A stretch of DNA of 64,000 nucleotides from Gavia stellata (Eukaryota > Chordata > Aves > Gaviiformes > Gaviidae), in NCBI RefSeq assembly GCF_030936135.1, contig NC_082603.1, positions 23,030,880 through 23,094,879 on the forward strand. Direction: 5' to 3'. How positions within the stretch are numbered: position 1 is the first letter of the stretch; every line of letters starts with the position of its first letter. Of this stretch, positions 39,701-47,600 are shown in pieces. The position numbers and the translations under genes were made by a program. Below the pieces are notes generated by a model that ran no database searches, was not told the origin of the DNA, and saw nothing but the letters and a program-made list of their open reading frames with translations.

Positions 39701-40129
39701 AGCATAGGGCACATCTCTTGTGTTGGGTGAAGTGGAAGATAACTTTAGCATATATTTGTGGGAGATATATTTTGTAAGCATGTTCTGGATGTATAATTTT
39801 TTTTTCTTCTTAATGCAGTGGACAGATAGGTTAATGGTACTGTTAAATAGTGGGGGAAATTATACTTTATGAATTAATTGTATCAAACTTGGTATGGATC
39901 TGTTAGTATGATCACTGTTTCTGAAAGTTGAAGTTAAGGAAAATATTTGTCTTTTAAACTGTTGTCTTTTTCTTTCCCTTGCAGTCTGCATGAAACAGAG
40001 ATTCATAAAGAAGATCATCAGTTAGAACCTATTTACAGAGCAGAGACATTTTTAGACAGAGACTACTGCATGTCCCAGGGCACCAGTTACAATTATCTTG
40101 ACCCAAACTACTTTCCAGCAAATAGATGA
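8203..40129 (+). CDS. ZZZ3: ZZZ3, ZZ-type zinc finger containing 3 (11 coding segments)
   Basis: This is a subunit of the ATAC (GCN5/PCAF-containing) histone acetyltransferase complex in the nucleus. In the known family its ZZ finger reads the histone H3 N-terminus and supports H3K9 acetylation. Joining 8203-9713, 24778-24916, 26357-26504, 26587-26705, 27029-27100, 27278-27379, 28719-28814, 33139-33291, 36742-36876, 39507-39607 and 39985-40129 gives 2721 nt, or 906 residues plus stop. All junctions use GT-AG and all phases match. Residues 1-503 are low-complexity, Ser/Glu/Asp-rich and carry basic SPKK-like motifs. Residues about 504-545 look helical. A Myb/SANT domain spans about 655-710 and the ZZ finger about 826-875. 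The ATG at 8203 starts MAASRST, the start I remember for human ZZZ3; the frame stays open upstream to a GTG but has no earlier ATG. I see no frameshift or stop. Identity is very likely; exon edges are inferred by reading. Confidence 0.96.
13274..13331. repeat. inverted repeat able to form a hairpin
   Basis: GCCTGTAGGTAAG at 13274-13286 is the exact reverse complement of CTTACCTACAGGC at 13319-13331. After a two-base bulge a further CTCA/TGAG pairs, giving a stem of about 17 bp around a loop of about 22 nt. It lies inside a ZZZ3 intron. It could be a relic of a small DNA transposon or chance; I see no target-site duplication. Confidence 0.5.
14421..14439. repeat. (TA)n microsatellite
   Basis: About nine uninterrupted TA units in a ZZZ3 intron, followed within 80 nt by further TATA-rich sequence. 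Confidence 0.85.
18090..18230 (+). repeat. MIR-like SINE relic, sense orientation
   Basis: The order of short matches follows the 3' half of the MIR/core-SINE consensus: TTACTGGC, an interrupted GACTTGGAGAAGCCACTTCA, a TTTAG...TATAAAATGGAAAT segment, TTATTTACTTATCTTGGAAG, and GAATGAATTAATATT. Copies this old survive in bird genomes. The match is from memory of the consensus and is diverged, so it is tentative. Confidence 0.5.
23898..23946. repeat. tandem duplication of about 25 bp
   Basis: Copy 1 at 23898-23922 and copy 2 at 23923-23946 share ACGGAAGT and ACCATAAAGCTAATA and differ only by a one-base indel and a G/A change. The copies abut directly. It is a small local duplication in a ZZZ3 intron with no sign of function. 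Confidence 0.85.
24778..24916 (+). CDS. ZZZ3: ZZZ3 coding exon 2
   Basis: 139 nt, entering in phase 2 to complete Asp504 and ending in phase 0 before GTATTT. It encodes [20 protein letters not shown] and onward to LQKK (residues 505-550). This is a Leu/Gln/Glu-rich segment with heptad-like spacing, probably helical or coiled-coil. The splice to exon 1 restores K-D-Y-Q, matching the family sequence, which fixes the donor at 9714. Confidence 0.95.
24917..26356 (+). other. ZZZ3 intron after coding exon 2
   Basis: AT-rich intron of 1.4 kb with a T22 run at 24952-24973 and no gene. It ends in a TTTTTTTCAG acceptor. Confidence 0.85.
24952..24973. repeat. T22 homopolymer
   Basis: Uninterrupted T-run just after ZZZ3 coding exon 2, inside the intron. 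It has no function that the sequence shows. Confidence 0.85.
26357..26504 (+). CDS. ZZZ3: ZZZ3 coding exon 3
   Basis: 148 nt, phase 0 in, leaving one base for the next exon. It encodes [19 protein letters not shown] followed by a basic stretch ending RRVKLIFDK (residues 551-599). The donor is AAAG followed by GTAAAA. The segment precedes the SANT domain and is well conserved in the family. Confidence 0.95.
26587..26705 (+). CDS. ZZZ3: ZZZ3 coding exon 4
   Basis: 119 nt, completing Val600 and ending in phase 0 before GTAGTTG. It encodes [18 protein letters not shown] and a Ser/Gly/Pro-rich linker to SRPQ (residue 639). It is separated from exon 3 by an intron of only 82 nt. Confidence 0.95.
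27029..27100 (+). CDS. ZZZ3: ZZZ3 coding exon 5 (start of Myb/SANT domain)
   Basis: 72 nt, phase 0 on both sides (acceptor TTGAGCAG, donor GTAATG). It encodes 24 residues beginning MIRGRLCDE and ending [10 protein letters not shown]. The W in LWTVEEQ is the first conserved tryptophan of the SANT/Myb fold. Confidence 0.95.
27278..27379 (+). CDS. ZZZ3: ZZZ3 coding exon 6 (core of Myb/SANT domain)
   Basis: 102 nt, phase 0, 34 residues, [20 protein letters not shown] and onward to GNRTAKQ. It contains the second SANT tryptophan (SRRWQKIA) and the helix-turn segment ELGNRTAKQ. It is separated from exon 5 by a 177-nt intron. SANT domains in chromatin complexes bind histone tails or DNA; which applies here is not shown by the sequence. 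Confidence 0.95.
27380..28718 (+). other. ZZZ3 intron after coding exon 6
   Basis: AT-rich intron of 1.3 kb with no gene or recognised repeat; it ends TTTTTTCTAG. Confidence 0.85.
28719..28814 (+). CDS. ZZZ3: ZZZ3 coding exon 7 (end of Myb/SANT domain)
   Basis: 96 nt, phase 0, 32 residues. [20 protein letters not shown] closes the third SANT helix and leads into [12 protein letters not shown]. The donor is AAAAAG followed by GTGAGA. Confidence 0.95.
28815..33138 (+). other. ZZZ3 intron after coding exon 7
   Basis: A 4.3-kb AT-rich intron. It contains a T/G-rich patch near 29586-29630 and otherwise nothing I can name. The acceptor is TTTTTTTCACTGTAG. Confidence 0.85.
33139..33291 (+). CDS. 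ZZZ3: ZZZ3 coding exon 8
   Basis: 153 nt, phase 0, 51 residues. It encodes [20 protein letters not shown], then an acidic turn [14 protein letters not shown] and EEEVS at the end (residues 730-780). The donor is TCG followed by GTATGT. It is the linker between the SANT domain and the ZZ region. The end differs slightly from the human sequence I recall, a variable spot. Confidence 0.94.
33292..36741 (+). other. ZZZ3 intron after coding exon 8
   Basis: A 3.5-kb AT-rich intron with no supported gene on either strand. An open frame around 34123-34440 is rich in Leu/Phe/Ile as expected from random AT-rich sequence and has no family match. Confidence 0.85.
36742..36876 (+). CDS. ZZZ3: ZZZ3 coding exon 9
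   Basis: 135 nt, phase 0, 45 residues. It runs from [20 protein letters not shown] through a Lys-rich helix ([11 protein letters not shown]) to [11 protein letters not shown], which leads into the ZZ finger (residues 781-825). The acceptor is weak in pyrimidines close in (CCATGAACAG) but has a T-rich tract upstream. Confidence 0.95.
37711..37806. repeat. T/G-rich low-complexity patch with an internal duplication
   Basis: Runs of TTTTGTTTTGG-type sequence in which the block TTTTTAAGTTAGC occurs twice, at about 37747-37760 and 37792-37805. It is a simple intronic repeat. Confidence 0.7.
38199..38310 (-). repeat. possible MIR-like SINE relic, antisense
   Basis: Read on the + strand, GCACTTTGCAAATACT, then GTATTATTTCTTTTTCACAG, GGGGAAAGAGAGGGAAGCTG and AATTAAGGTCAAGG follow the order of the reverse-complemented MIR 3' half. 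The match is interrupted and from memory, so it is only a suggestion. Confidence 0.35.
39507..39607 (+). CDS. ZZZ3: ZZZ3 coding exon 10 (ZZ zinc finger, first part)
   Basis: 101 nt, phase 0 in, ending with two bases of a cysteine codon before GTGAGC. It encodes [19 protein letters not shown] and on to FCDSCSD. The paired cysteines at residues 826/829, 841/844 and 853/856 are the expected ZZ zinc ligands. In the known structure of the family this finger holds the histone H3 N-terminus. Confidence 0.95.
39608..39984 (+). other. ZZZ3 last intron
   Basis: A 377-nt intron splitting the ZZ finger. The donor is CTG followed by GTGAGC and the acceptor CTTTCCCTTGCAG. No other feature. Confidence 0.9.
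39985..40129 (+). CDS. ZZZ3: ZZZ3 coding exon 11 (ZZ finger end, C-terminus, stop)
   Basis: 145 nt including the TGA at 40127-40129. Its first base completes Cys859. [20 protein letters not shown] supplies the two histidines (residues 866 and 870) that finish the second zinc site. The protein ends [13 protein letters not shown], the family's conserved C-terminus. Confidence 0.95.
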
Positions 40130-41310
40130 CATGGGAAGCAGATCTACCATCTTGGGCTTACTATCCTCTTTGAAAAATAACAATGGCACCATTGTTAATT
40201 CTGTGCACATTTTGGAAAGACTCTGCTTTCCCTGAAATGTCGCTCACAGCATGACAGCTTCCTGGGTGTACTTGTCAAACTACAGCTTTGAGCTGTCATG
40301 GTTCTAGATCACTGAACAGCAGCTGAACATTCCTAGTGTGCAGAAGGTTTCACTGGGAGACTTTTCTTTCACCACATTAGTCGTTTTTAGGTGGTGAATT
40401 TAAACACAAAAGAAAAACATACAAAAGGGTGAGCCAGAAATGAGAGCACACATTAAAGATAGAGTAAATTCCAAAGGCTTTGAAGAACTTGGTTGTAATG
40501 AGATCCAGAGGAGATGAAGTATTTATATAAAAACAGTTTAGTAGCTTGCAGTTTTGTTGTGAAATAGTTTTCAGCACAGTAACTGACTTCTTTAGGCAAG
40601 GTTTTAACCAATGACAGTGTTTGCTTCTAGGATGTACTCTAAAAAATACTCACTGTCTCAGTGATGGTTGGTTACGGGCCTTTATTAAATCGGAGCTGCT
40701 TAATCACATTGACTTTCAATTTTTTTAATTTTTTTTTTTTTAAACCACGATGAACTCTATTTACCAACAGTGAAGCACTACAGGGGGCAACTGTGGCATT
40801 GCTTCCTTAACCAGCTCATGGTGTGTGAATGTTATAAAATTGTCACTCAGATATATTTTTTAAATGTAATGTTATATAAGATGATCATGTGATGTGTACA
40901 AAATATGGTGAAAAGTGCCAGTGGTAGTAACTGTGTAAAGTCTCTAATACTCAACATTAACTCCTTTAAAATAAAATACACAGCCTTCTGCCTCTGTATT
41001 TGGAGTTGTTAGTGCAACTCATCAAAGAAAACTGCCTAATATAAATCATATATATGGTAATAATTTTTCCTCTTTTGTAGTCTGCACAAGATCCATGAAA
41101 GATTGTATTTTTATTACTATTTAAACAGTGATTAAATTTAGCCTGAGCAGTGAGCAAGGGTTCACATGCATTCTTTTATACTGCTGGATTTTGTTGTGCA
41201 TCATTTAAAACATTTTGTATGTTTCTTCTTATCTGTGTATACAGTATGTTCTTAAATAATGTTCAATTGTCAGGAGAACTGTGAGAAATAAACTATGTGG
41301 ATACAGTCTG
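40130..41310 (+). other. ZZZ3: ZZZ3 3' UTR
   Basis: Untranslated sequence after the ZZZ3 stop. It has an internal AATAAA at 40970-40975 and another at 41287-41292 followed by T/GT-rich sequence (CTGTTTATAC, TTTCTGTGTAG), which is the better candidate for the main cleavage site. Further AATAAA motifs near 42.02 and 42.11 kb would allow a longer form. The exact end is inferred. Confidence 0.6.
41287..41292 (+). terminator. poly(A) signal AATAAA for ZZZ3
   Basis: Canonical hexamer 1.16 kb after the stop codon with a GT-rich region within 60 nt downstream. An alternative hexamer lies at 40970-40975. Confidence 0.55.
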
Positions 41311-43400
41311 TTTATACATAGAATGCTTGCTGTGACTTCCTTTCTGTGTAGTTCTGACTTTTTAATCAAGATGGAAAACATGAAAAGGACATTTTAGTAT
41401 GTCATACAAATACTCACTATGCAGACCTGCAAGATGCCCCGTGACTTCCTCTGCTGTTAATTTCAATGGGAACTGATGGTGCTCTGCGCCTACTAAAATA
41501 TGCTTCGCCTTTTGCAGGATTAGCATTTTCGTTTTCTCATGTCTTACTCACAAACTGTTCTTGTTCAGATTGCAGAAAATTCAGATTTTAGTAGCCTTGG
41601 TACACTGTATACCATTGTCTGAGAAGCTTTGTAATTATTGTGACATATTTTAGTTAATATATTTTCTATTGGAATGTATAGCTTGTGATTCAGAAACACT
41701 TGATTATTTCATAACTGTAATAGACTTCCAGTTGCTTTGAAACTTGAATACTCAGAGTAATTAGCTGGAAAAGAAACTAATTTGACTTAAAAAGATGGCA
41801 ATAAGAAGGATAATTGGCTGGCTGCACCTAATAACTTTCATTATAAACTGATCAGTATTAAGTTTTGCAATGAACTTAGGTGTGGTTATTTTTTGCTTCA
41901 GAAAAAAATAATTTTAAGCATTTAATCTAGAAGGTAATACAGTACAGTTACTAAAACACTGAGCAAGTATCATATGTTAACATACCTCACGTATCTAGTA
42001 TACTTAGATAAATTTAATAAACCTTAAAAAAATACGACACAAAAATTCACATGATGTATTTTATTTTTTAATTGGAAAAGATACTGCTCTGAGAGGCTCT
42101 CTAATACAATAAAAATGTGCTTTCCACATCATTCATGCTGTTTATAGGAAGCTAGAGTTGGTTAAGGTGTATTATCAGGGAGAGAACCTGTGGTAATCTT
42201 TGTTGATATCCTGAAAAAATTACTGGAAGAAAATAACGAAAGTACATTAGTGAAAATATGAGTAAGTGCAAATATTCAGTCATCAATTTAGGATAGCTTG
42301 GGAAGAACAAAAAGCCATGGTATAATTTGAATGAGATTGGAAGCAGAAGGAGAATTTCAAGTTTGAAACACCCAAGAAAGAAGTGTCTTGGATAAGTCCT
42401 CTTTTTATTGAATATGTATAAATATTTGTATTTCCATATGCATGCATATACAGCTGTTTCTCTTGCATACATCATGAACATAAGCAAATAGATCTCTAAT
42501 GCACATACACCCAATAAAGCATGGGACTCTTTTTGTTTTGTTCCACAGAAAAGACCAGAGGGAGCAGAAAGAAAAATTAAACTGGAACTGTATGTTAAAT
42601 AATTCTTGTAATTTGATTTAAAAAAAAAAAAAAAAAAAATCACAGCTGATTGCTGCTTTTGTTCCCATCCTGCACACGTATGATACTCCACACTTTTTAA
42701 CTTATATTGTAATTAGAAGTAATAAAAAATACTCCAGAAAACCTACCCAGATAAATTTGCAACTTCATGGTAACTCCAGAGTATTTTAACTTTTTTTTTT
42801 TTTGGAAAAATGCTACACCAGACAGCTGCTAGTGCTTCAAGGCTCGGTTTAGAAAAAACTGCCTTCTCAAGCTGATGCGTTATGAAAGTCTCTCGCTTAA
42901 AGCTGTTGTACTGCAGACGTTACTGGTCACTTAATGGCACTGGTCTGGAGCTGGAGAAGCACTTCCTAGAGCATCAGAGGTAAAATGTAGGCTGTAACAG
43001 GACCCAAGAAAGAAGGAACATCCAGGATATGAAGGATAAGAACATATCTAAAACAGTCCCTTAAAAATAAGTGAATTAGCATTTACAGGGCAAATGCCAA
43101 GGAAGAAAAAGAAAACAGAAGAATCTGCCCTTAATGGAGAAAGGACATACTCTGTAAGCATGCTGATTTGAGCTATATTTTCAAGTCATGTACTGTGCTT
43201 TAAAAAGGATTAAACCCACATATACTGTAACAGAAATCATTACTCCTCATTTTTGTATGTTTTATTTGTATTATGTCTTCATTACAAGAAAGGTAACTTT
43301 TAAAAATACAAATCTGCTGCATAAAGTACAACTTTGACAGTAAGAGCAATCATGCAACCCACTTCAACTGTGAATTCATCCAGTAGTTCCAGTAAGAGAA
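41311..43400. other. region between the converging ZZZ3 and AK5 3' ends
   Basis: AT-rich, no supported gene. It holds an A20 run at 42620-42639 and extra poly(A) hexamers on both strands, so longer 3' UTR forms of either gene could reach into it. A 179-codon open frame on the - strand (42152-42691) is Phe/Leu/Tyr-rich, begins near the homopolymer and matches no family I know. Confidence 0.6.
42620..42639. repeat. A20 homopolymer
   Basis: Twenty consecutive A on the + strand. It could cause internal priming of oligo(dT) cDNA from + strand read-through transcripts. No sign of a retroposed gene body upstream. Confidence 0.8.
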
Positions 43401-44534
43401 TGCAATTACTTTACAGGAATGTCAAACAAGCTTTTATTTAGCTATCAGAATACCAAAGAAACGCCACAGTATTTTGGTTAACCTAATGGAAATACGATAT
43501 GATTTTTACAGACTTTTTTGCAGATACTACAGGTAAATGGCTTACTAAAGATGCAAGCAATACGAATCAAATAATCCCTGACATTTTCCTTCTTTTTTTC
43601 TTTTTTTTTTTTTTCCCCCAAAGTTTTGGCAATGCCAGTACAAGACAACAGATGATGATCTGAACTTTGCATTTGAATTGCTTCTGAAGTATGATTTAAA
43701 GACATCTTCATACATTCTGGCTCATAGTCAACTTTACATGTAGACTTTAGTTAATACAGTAAAACTGCTGTTAATATGGGTGATTACTGGATTGCACATT
43801 TAACTACAATACAATCATCATTTTCAACTCAGTTCACAAATCTGGGAAGTTGTCATTTATAATATCTTACAATTCCCAGCAGAAGACGAGGCTGTCTCAA
43901 AAATGGTGTCTGCTCCATGATAATGGACAGACTTCCCCAATATTCAACTGTATCTTCAATTAATTTTTCTACTTCTTGTTGTAATAGTGTTCTGGGGATG
44001 TGTGAAAAGTTTATTTTAACTTCTAGCTTGACTAATTCCAGCTGTCTTACAGCTACATGTACCAGAGAACAGATTTCAGTCATTAAAACCCAAGAACAAG
44101 CTAAGTGATACCACAAAAATTAATACTGTTAATTAAAATAATAACCAATGGGAAACTTGTACGCAGTAATCTTAAAGTTAATATGCTTAAATGGTGAATG
44201 ATGTGGTTGAAGAGCTCACTGCTGGCCAGGCACTGCCTGACTTCCAATCAAATGTATGAGATCATGAAATACAAACCAGAGCTGCTCTTCACCATGCTGC
44301 TTTTAACCCACGAAGAGCAAACAACCAATAGAACAACATACAGTTCTTAGTGTAGAGTTAGCACAGAGACCACTTTCTATTGAGTGTATTGTCAGAACAG
44401 AGAAAAAAGATTTCATCTAAAATAACATACCACATGCACAAATTCCAGATACCTCTCAAGAAAGCAGTATTGCTTTGAACAGCATTTTAATCATGACTGT
44501 CAAGTGTACGTGAGGTGAGGCCGTGTACACACCA
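43401..44534 (-). other. AK5: AK5 3' UTR (predicted)
   Basis: Sequence after the AK5 stop on the - strand, running down to an AATAAA on the - strand (TTTATT at 43433-43438 of the + strand). A second hexamer at 43261-43266 would extend it. It holds a pyrimidine run at 43592-43619 on the + strand (purine-rich in the mRNA if it lies within). The end point is inferred. Confidence 0.45.
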
Positions 44535-44645
44535 TTACTGCATTTCTGTTGAAAAAGAAAATGCTGCCTCTTCCTTTTTCAGAAAAGAGTCAATTGTCTT
44601 GCACACTTCCAGAAAAACATCCTCCTGTGTTCCTTCTGCATCGAC
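44535..44645 (-). CDS. AK5: AK5 last coding exon
   Basis: 111 nt including TAA (44535-44537). The acceptor is TTGCCTGCTTCACAG. It encodes [20 protein letters not shown], then [16 protein letters not shown]. The first part matches the adenylate kinase end (N/DAEGTPEDVF). The tail after IDSF is about 15 residues longer than the human C-terminus I remember (ending IDSIF). Confidence 0.9.
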   Translation of the reverse strand, partial: VDAEGTQEDVFLEVCKTIDSFLKKEEAAFSFSTEMQ

Positions 44646-47600
44646 CTGTGAAGCAGGCAAAAAACATTAGTTTTGATTAAGTTACAAAGAATAGCCTCAG
44701 AATCTAAACATTGGCACAAAAAACTGGTCCAATATAAAATAAAAGTTGATCTGTTTTGTGTTGTCAGCATGCTAATGTAGAGGAGCAGCTTCCACAAACC
44801 AAATTATTCGCTGTGTTTCTACAGATCTATGTGAGAAGATTCTGTCGGCTCCATCGTCTGGAGCAAAGTGCGTTAAGCAAATGAGGGAGCTTAAGCCCTT
44901 TCTCCAAAGTACTCATGTTTTAAAGTAAAATTACACCTTTGATATACAGAACAGTTTCCAAAGATTTTTAGAAACTATTTTAACATTTAATACCCTTCAA
45001 AAGAAACTGTAATGCTGTGACTGACCTAAAAGCTTTCAAATGACAGTAACTCAGCGAGGATGTGTGTTTCTGTGCATTTGTATTTGCAAGCTTGGTGAAT
45101 TGGTTATGGTTTTACGACGACCTTTGGGCAACGCATGTTTTACAGTGGCACTGGTTTTGTTGTACAAGAACCCACTTTCATTGAAGAATTTTTTTTCTTT
45201 AACACCCCAAAGATTCTCTTTTGGCCAGAGGTTGTCCAGGCTGTCCAAGTTTATTTTTCATGACTGGACTTCAACAAAAACAAAAGCCATTTATTCTCCT
45301 ATGCTGAGGAAGAGAGAGCTGCATTTTAGCAAAGAGGAGTGATGTTTGTAGCCAGTAGCACTTCTGTGTGTTCCCTAGAAAACATAATGTAGCACTGAGC
45401 TTTTCTGAGCGATGAGAGTCATGTCCATCCCATGCAGTGAGTGTCCTGCAGGTCATTACTTGAGGAAGGAGAGCGGTCTTTTGCCTTCACAATAGTGACA
45501 GAAGCAGCTTTCATGCTGGCTGTGTACACCACGCAGATTGCATCTGATGATTATTCAGTTCCTCTCAAATGCCTAGTGAGAGCCTTGATTCTCTACTCAA
45601 AAGCAAGCTTCCTCTCCACTTCTCCATGCTTAGTCTTTCATGCATGCATGCCATGGAGTTTGCACACACTTAACTCTGCTAAAGCCTGTTTTTCTGAACT
45701 ATATGTGCTGCATTTTCATCTCCAAGTTGCTGACTAGGGTGCCAGGCAATTGTAATGTTTGAAGGAGACGTTCCTAACCATCATACTTTCTGCCACCTCT
45801 TTGTTCTGCAAGAGAACAAAAGGAATTTCTAACTCCAAAAAAAGTATTTTTGAAATAGGCCATGAAATTCTTCTCAGATATGGTGTTGGCTTGCAGCCAG
45901 CTCCTGTACAGTCTGACTGCACTCAATGTACACTGAAGTCCCTCAGTGCTAAGTCTTGTGTGGGTGTCAGCAGCTGCTCCTTGCAGAGATCCAGTAAGGG
46001 ATTGCATTCACGCTCCATAGCTTGGTTTCGCTCTTGGTGGCACCCACAGATGCTGCAAAGTTTGGTCCCTTGTTGCGTCCTGTCAGAAGTACTGGCACAC
46101 AGCAGTTCCAGCACTGGAAATGACTAGCCTGGCCAACCTCCAAGGAGCCCTGCCTGACTGGGTTCCGTCCCCCTGCACTCACCTCAAGGGTATCTTACAG
46201 TCTGAGCTGAACTACCCTCTCCTCTCCTGGCAAGCTTTCAGAAGCACACTTCTCTTGCTTCCCTTCCTCGCTGTCATGCTGGTGTCTGCTGACATTGCTG
46301 CTTTATGCAATGCTGAAGTATGCACATGCTGGAATAGTTTGTGAAGTGGCAGGTGGTGCCTTAAGAAAGGTCAGCGCTCAAACAAGGGCTGCATGTCTTT
46401 CAGGAGCTTTCTGTGCCACAGAAACAAAAGGTTTAGGAGGGGGTTACTTACTAGTAGCAAAGAGAAAAGCAGAATGGTGAACCATTCTGGACCAAACGCC
46501 TACCTTCTCCAGTTAGAACAGAACTAACAACTCCCATCTCAGCTGCTATAAAGCAGCTTGTTTTGTCCGACTCAACTGCCAAGACACCTATTTTGATATG
46601 GCTATCCCACAGGGAATATACTTCACACAGGGTGAAGGCCACAGCCATTTCAAAGTTCTCTTGTCTTAATACATATTTTTGTTATCTCTTTACTCCATAA
46701 ATACATCTGCATTGGATAACCAATCTAACCTCATTGGCACAGCTGATTGCCATTGGCTTTCCAGCGACCTCTTCTAGAGCTGGGACTGATACTCAGGTCT
46801 AGGTCTAGGCAGTTGTGATGAAGAATTAGGTTTGTGAGCATGGAAATTGCCACCCTTTATGACTGGCTGGAATGCTGCTTCCTAACAGTTACAGTAAAAT
46901 ATGGATGAGCGTGACTAATGACAGCCCTAGTGCTTCCCATGCTGGCCTCCTAAATAACAAAGGTCCAATTCATAAAACTAACTAAAGTCGTGGCACAAAA
47001 CTAACTTAATGTGACAATAATTCACAGCTACTACCGCAGTAGTTCAATGACACTCTCTCCAGCTCCAGGAGAGAAAAATGTGTATTTCTCTTTCTCAGAT
47101 TATAACAAACCTCATAAATTAGGACTGTTTTCAAGGTTATTCAAGGCTACTGTCTTCTCATAAAAGCAAGACCCAGATACAGTTTTCCATAGTGCTTCCA
47201 GTTTTTAAATGCCTCCATGGCTTTAGGTAACTTCAAATAAAAAGAAATTTAATGAGCTCATATGAAAAATGACTGGAGTAATCATCTTCATAGTACAATG
47301 TTGCTCCTTTTAGCATTATAATCAGCCAATTAAATTTTCTGTCATCATTTGTTGTAGGTTTTGGGATTTAGAACCCTAAACGTATACTGCCACTGAGAAA
47401 AACCCAACTGTAGAGAGGATGGCTGACAACCACTGTTTTCAGAAAGAAAGACCAAGACTCTGGAATGAACTCACTAGTTAGAAGCTTCTTATTGAAGGTC
47501 AGACAAGTTCAGCTGTGTTGTCACTAACATTTATATCTTTGTCATTAAGACATAGAAAGTCACAAAAAAAATCTCTCTGAGACAGTGCAGTACCTGGTTC

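Noticed and set aside
42152-42691. 179-codon - strand frame between the two genes
   Set aside because: Phe/Leu/Tyr-rich as random AT-rich DNA reads, includes a homopolymer, no family resemblance.
45400-46500. Cluster of overlapping frames on both strands in the AK5 last intron
   Set aside because: No codon bias, domain, or splice phase that would join AK5; best explained by a locally lower AT content.
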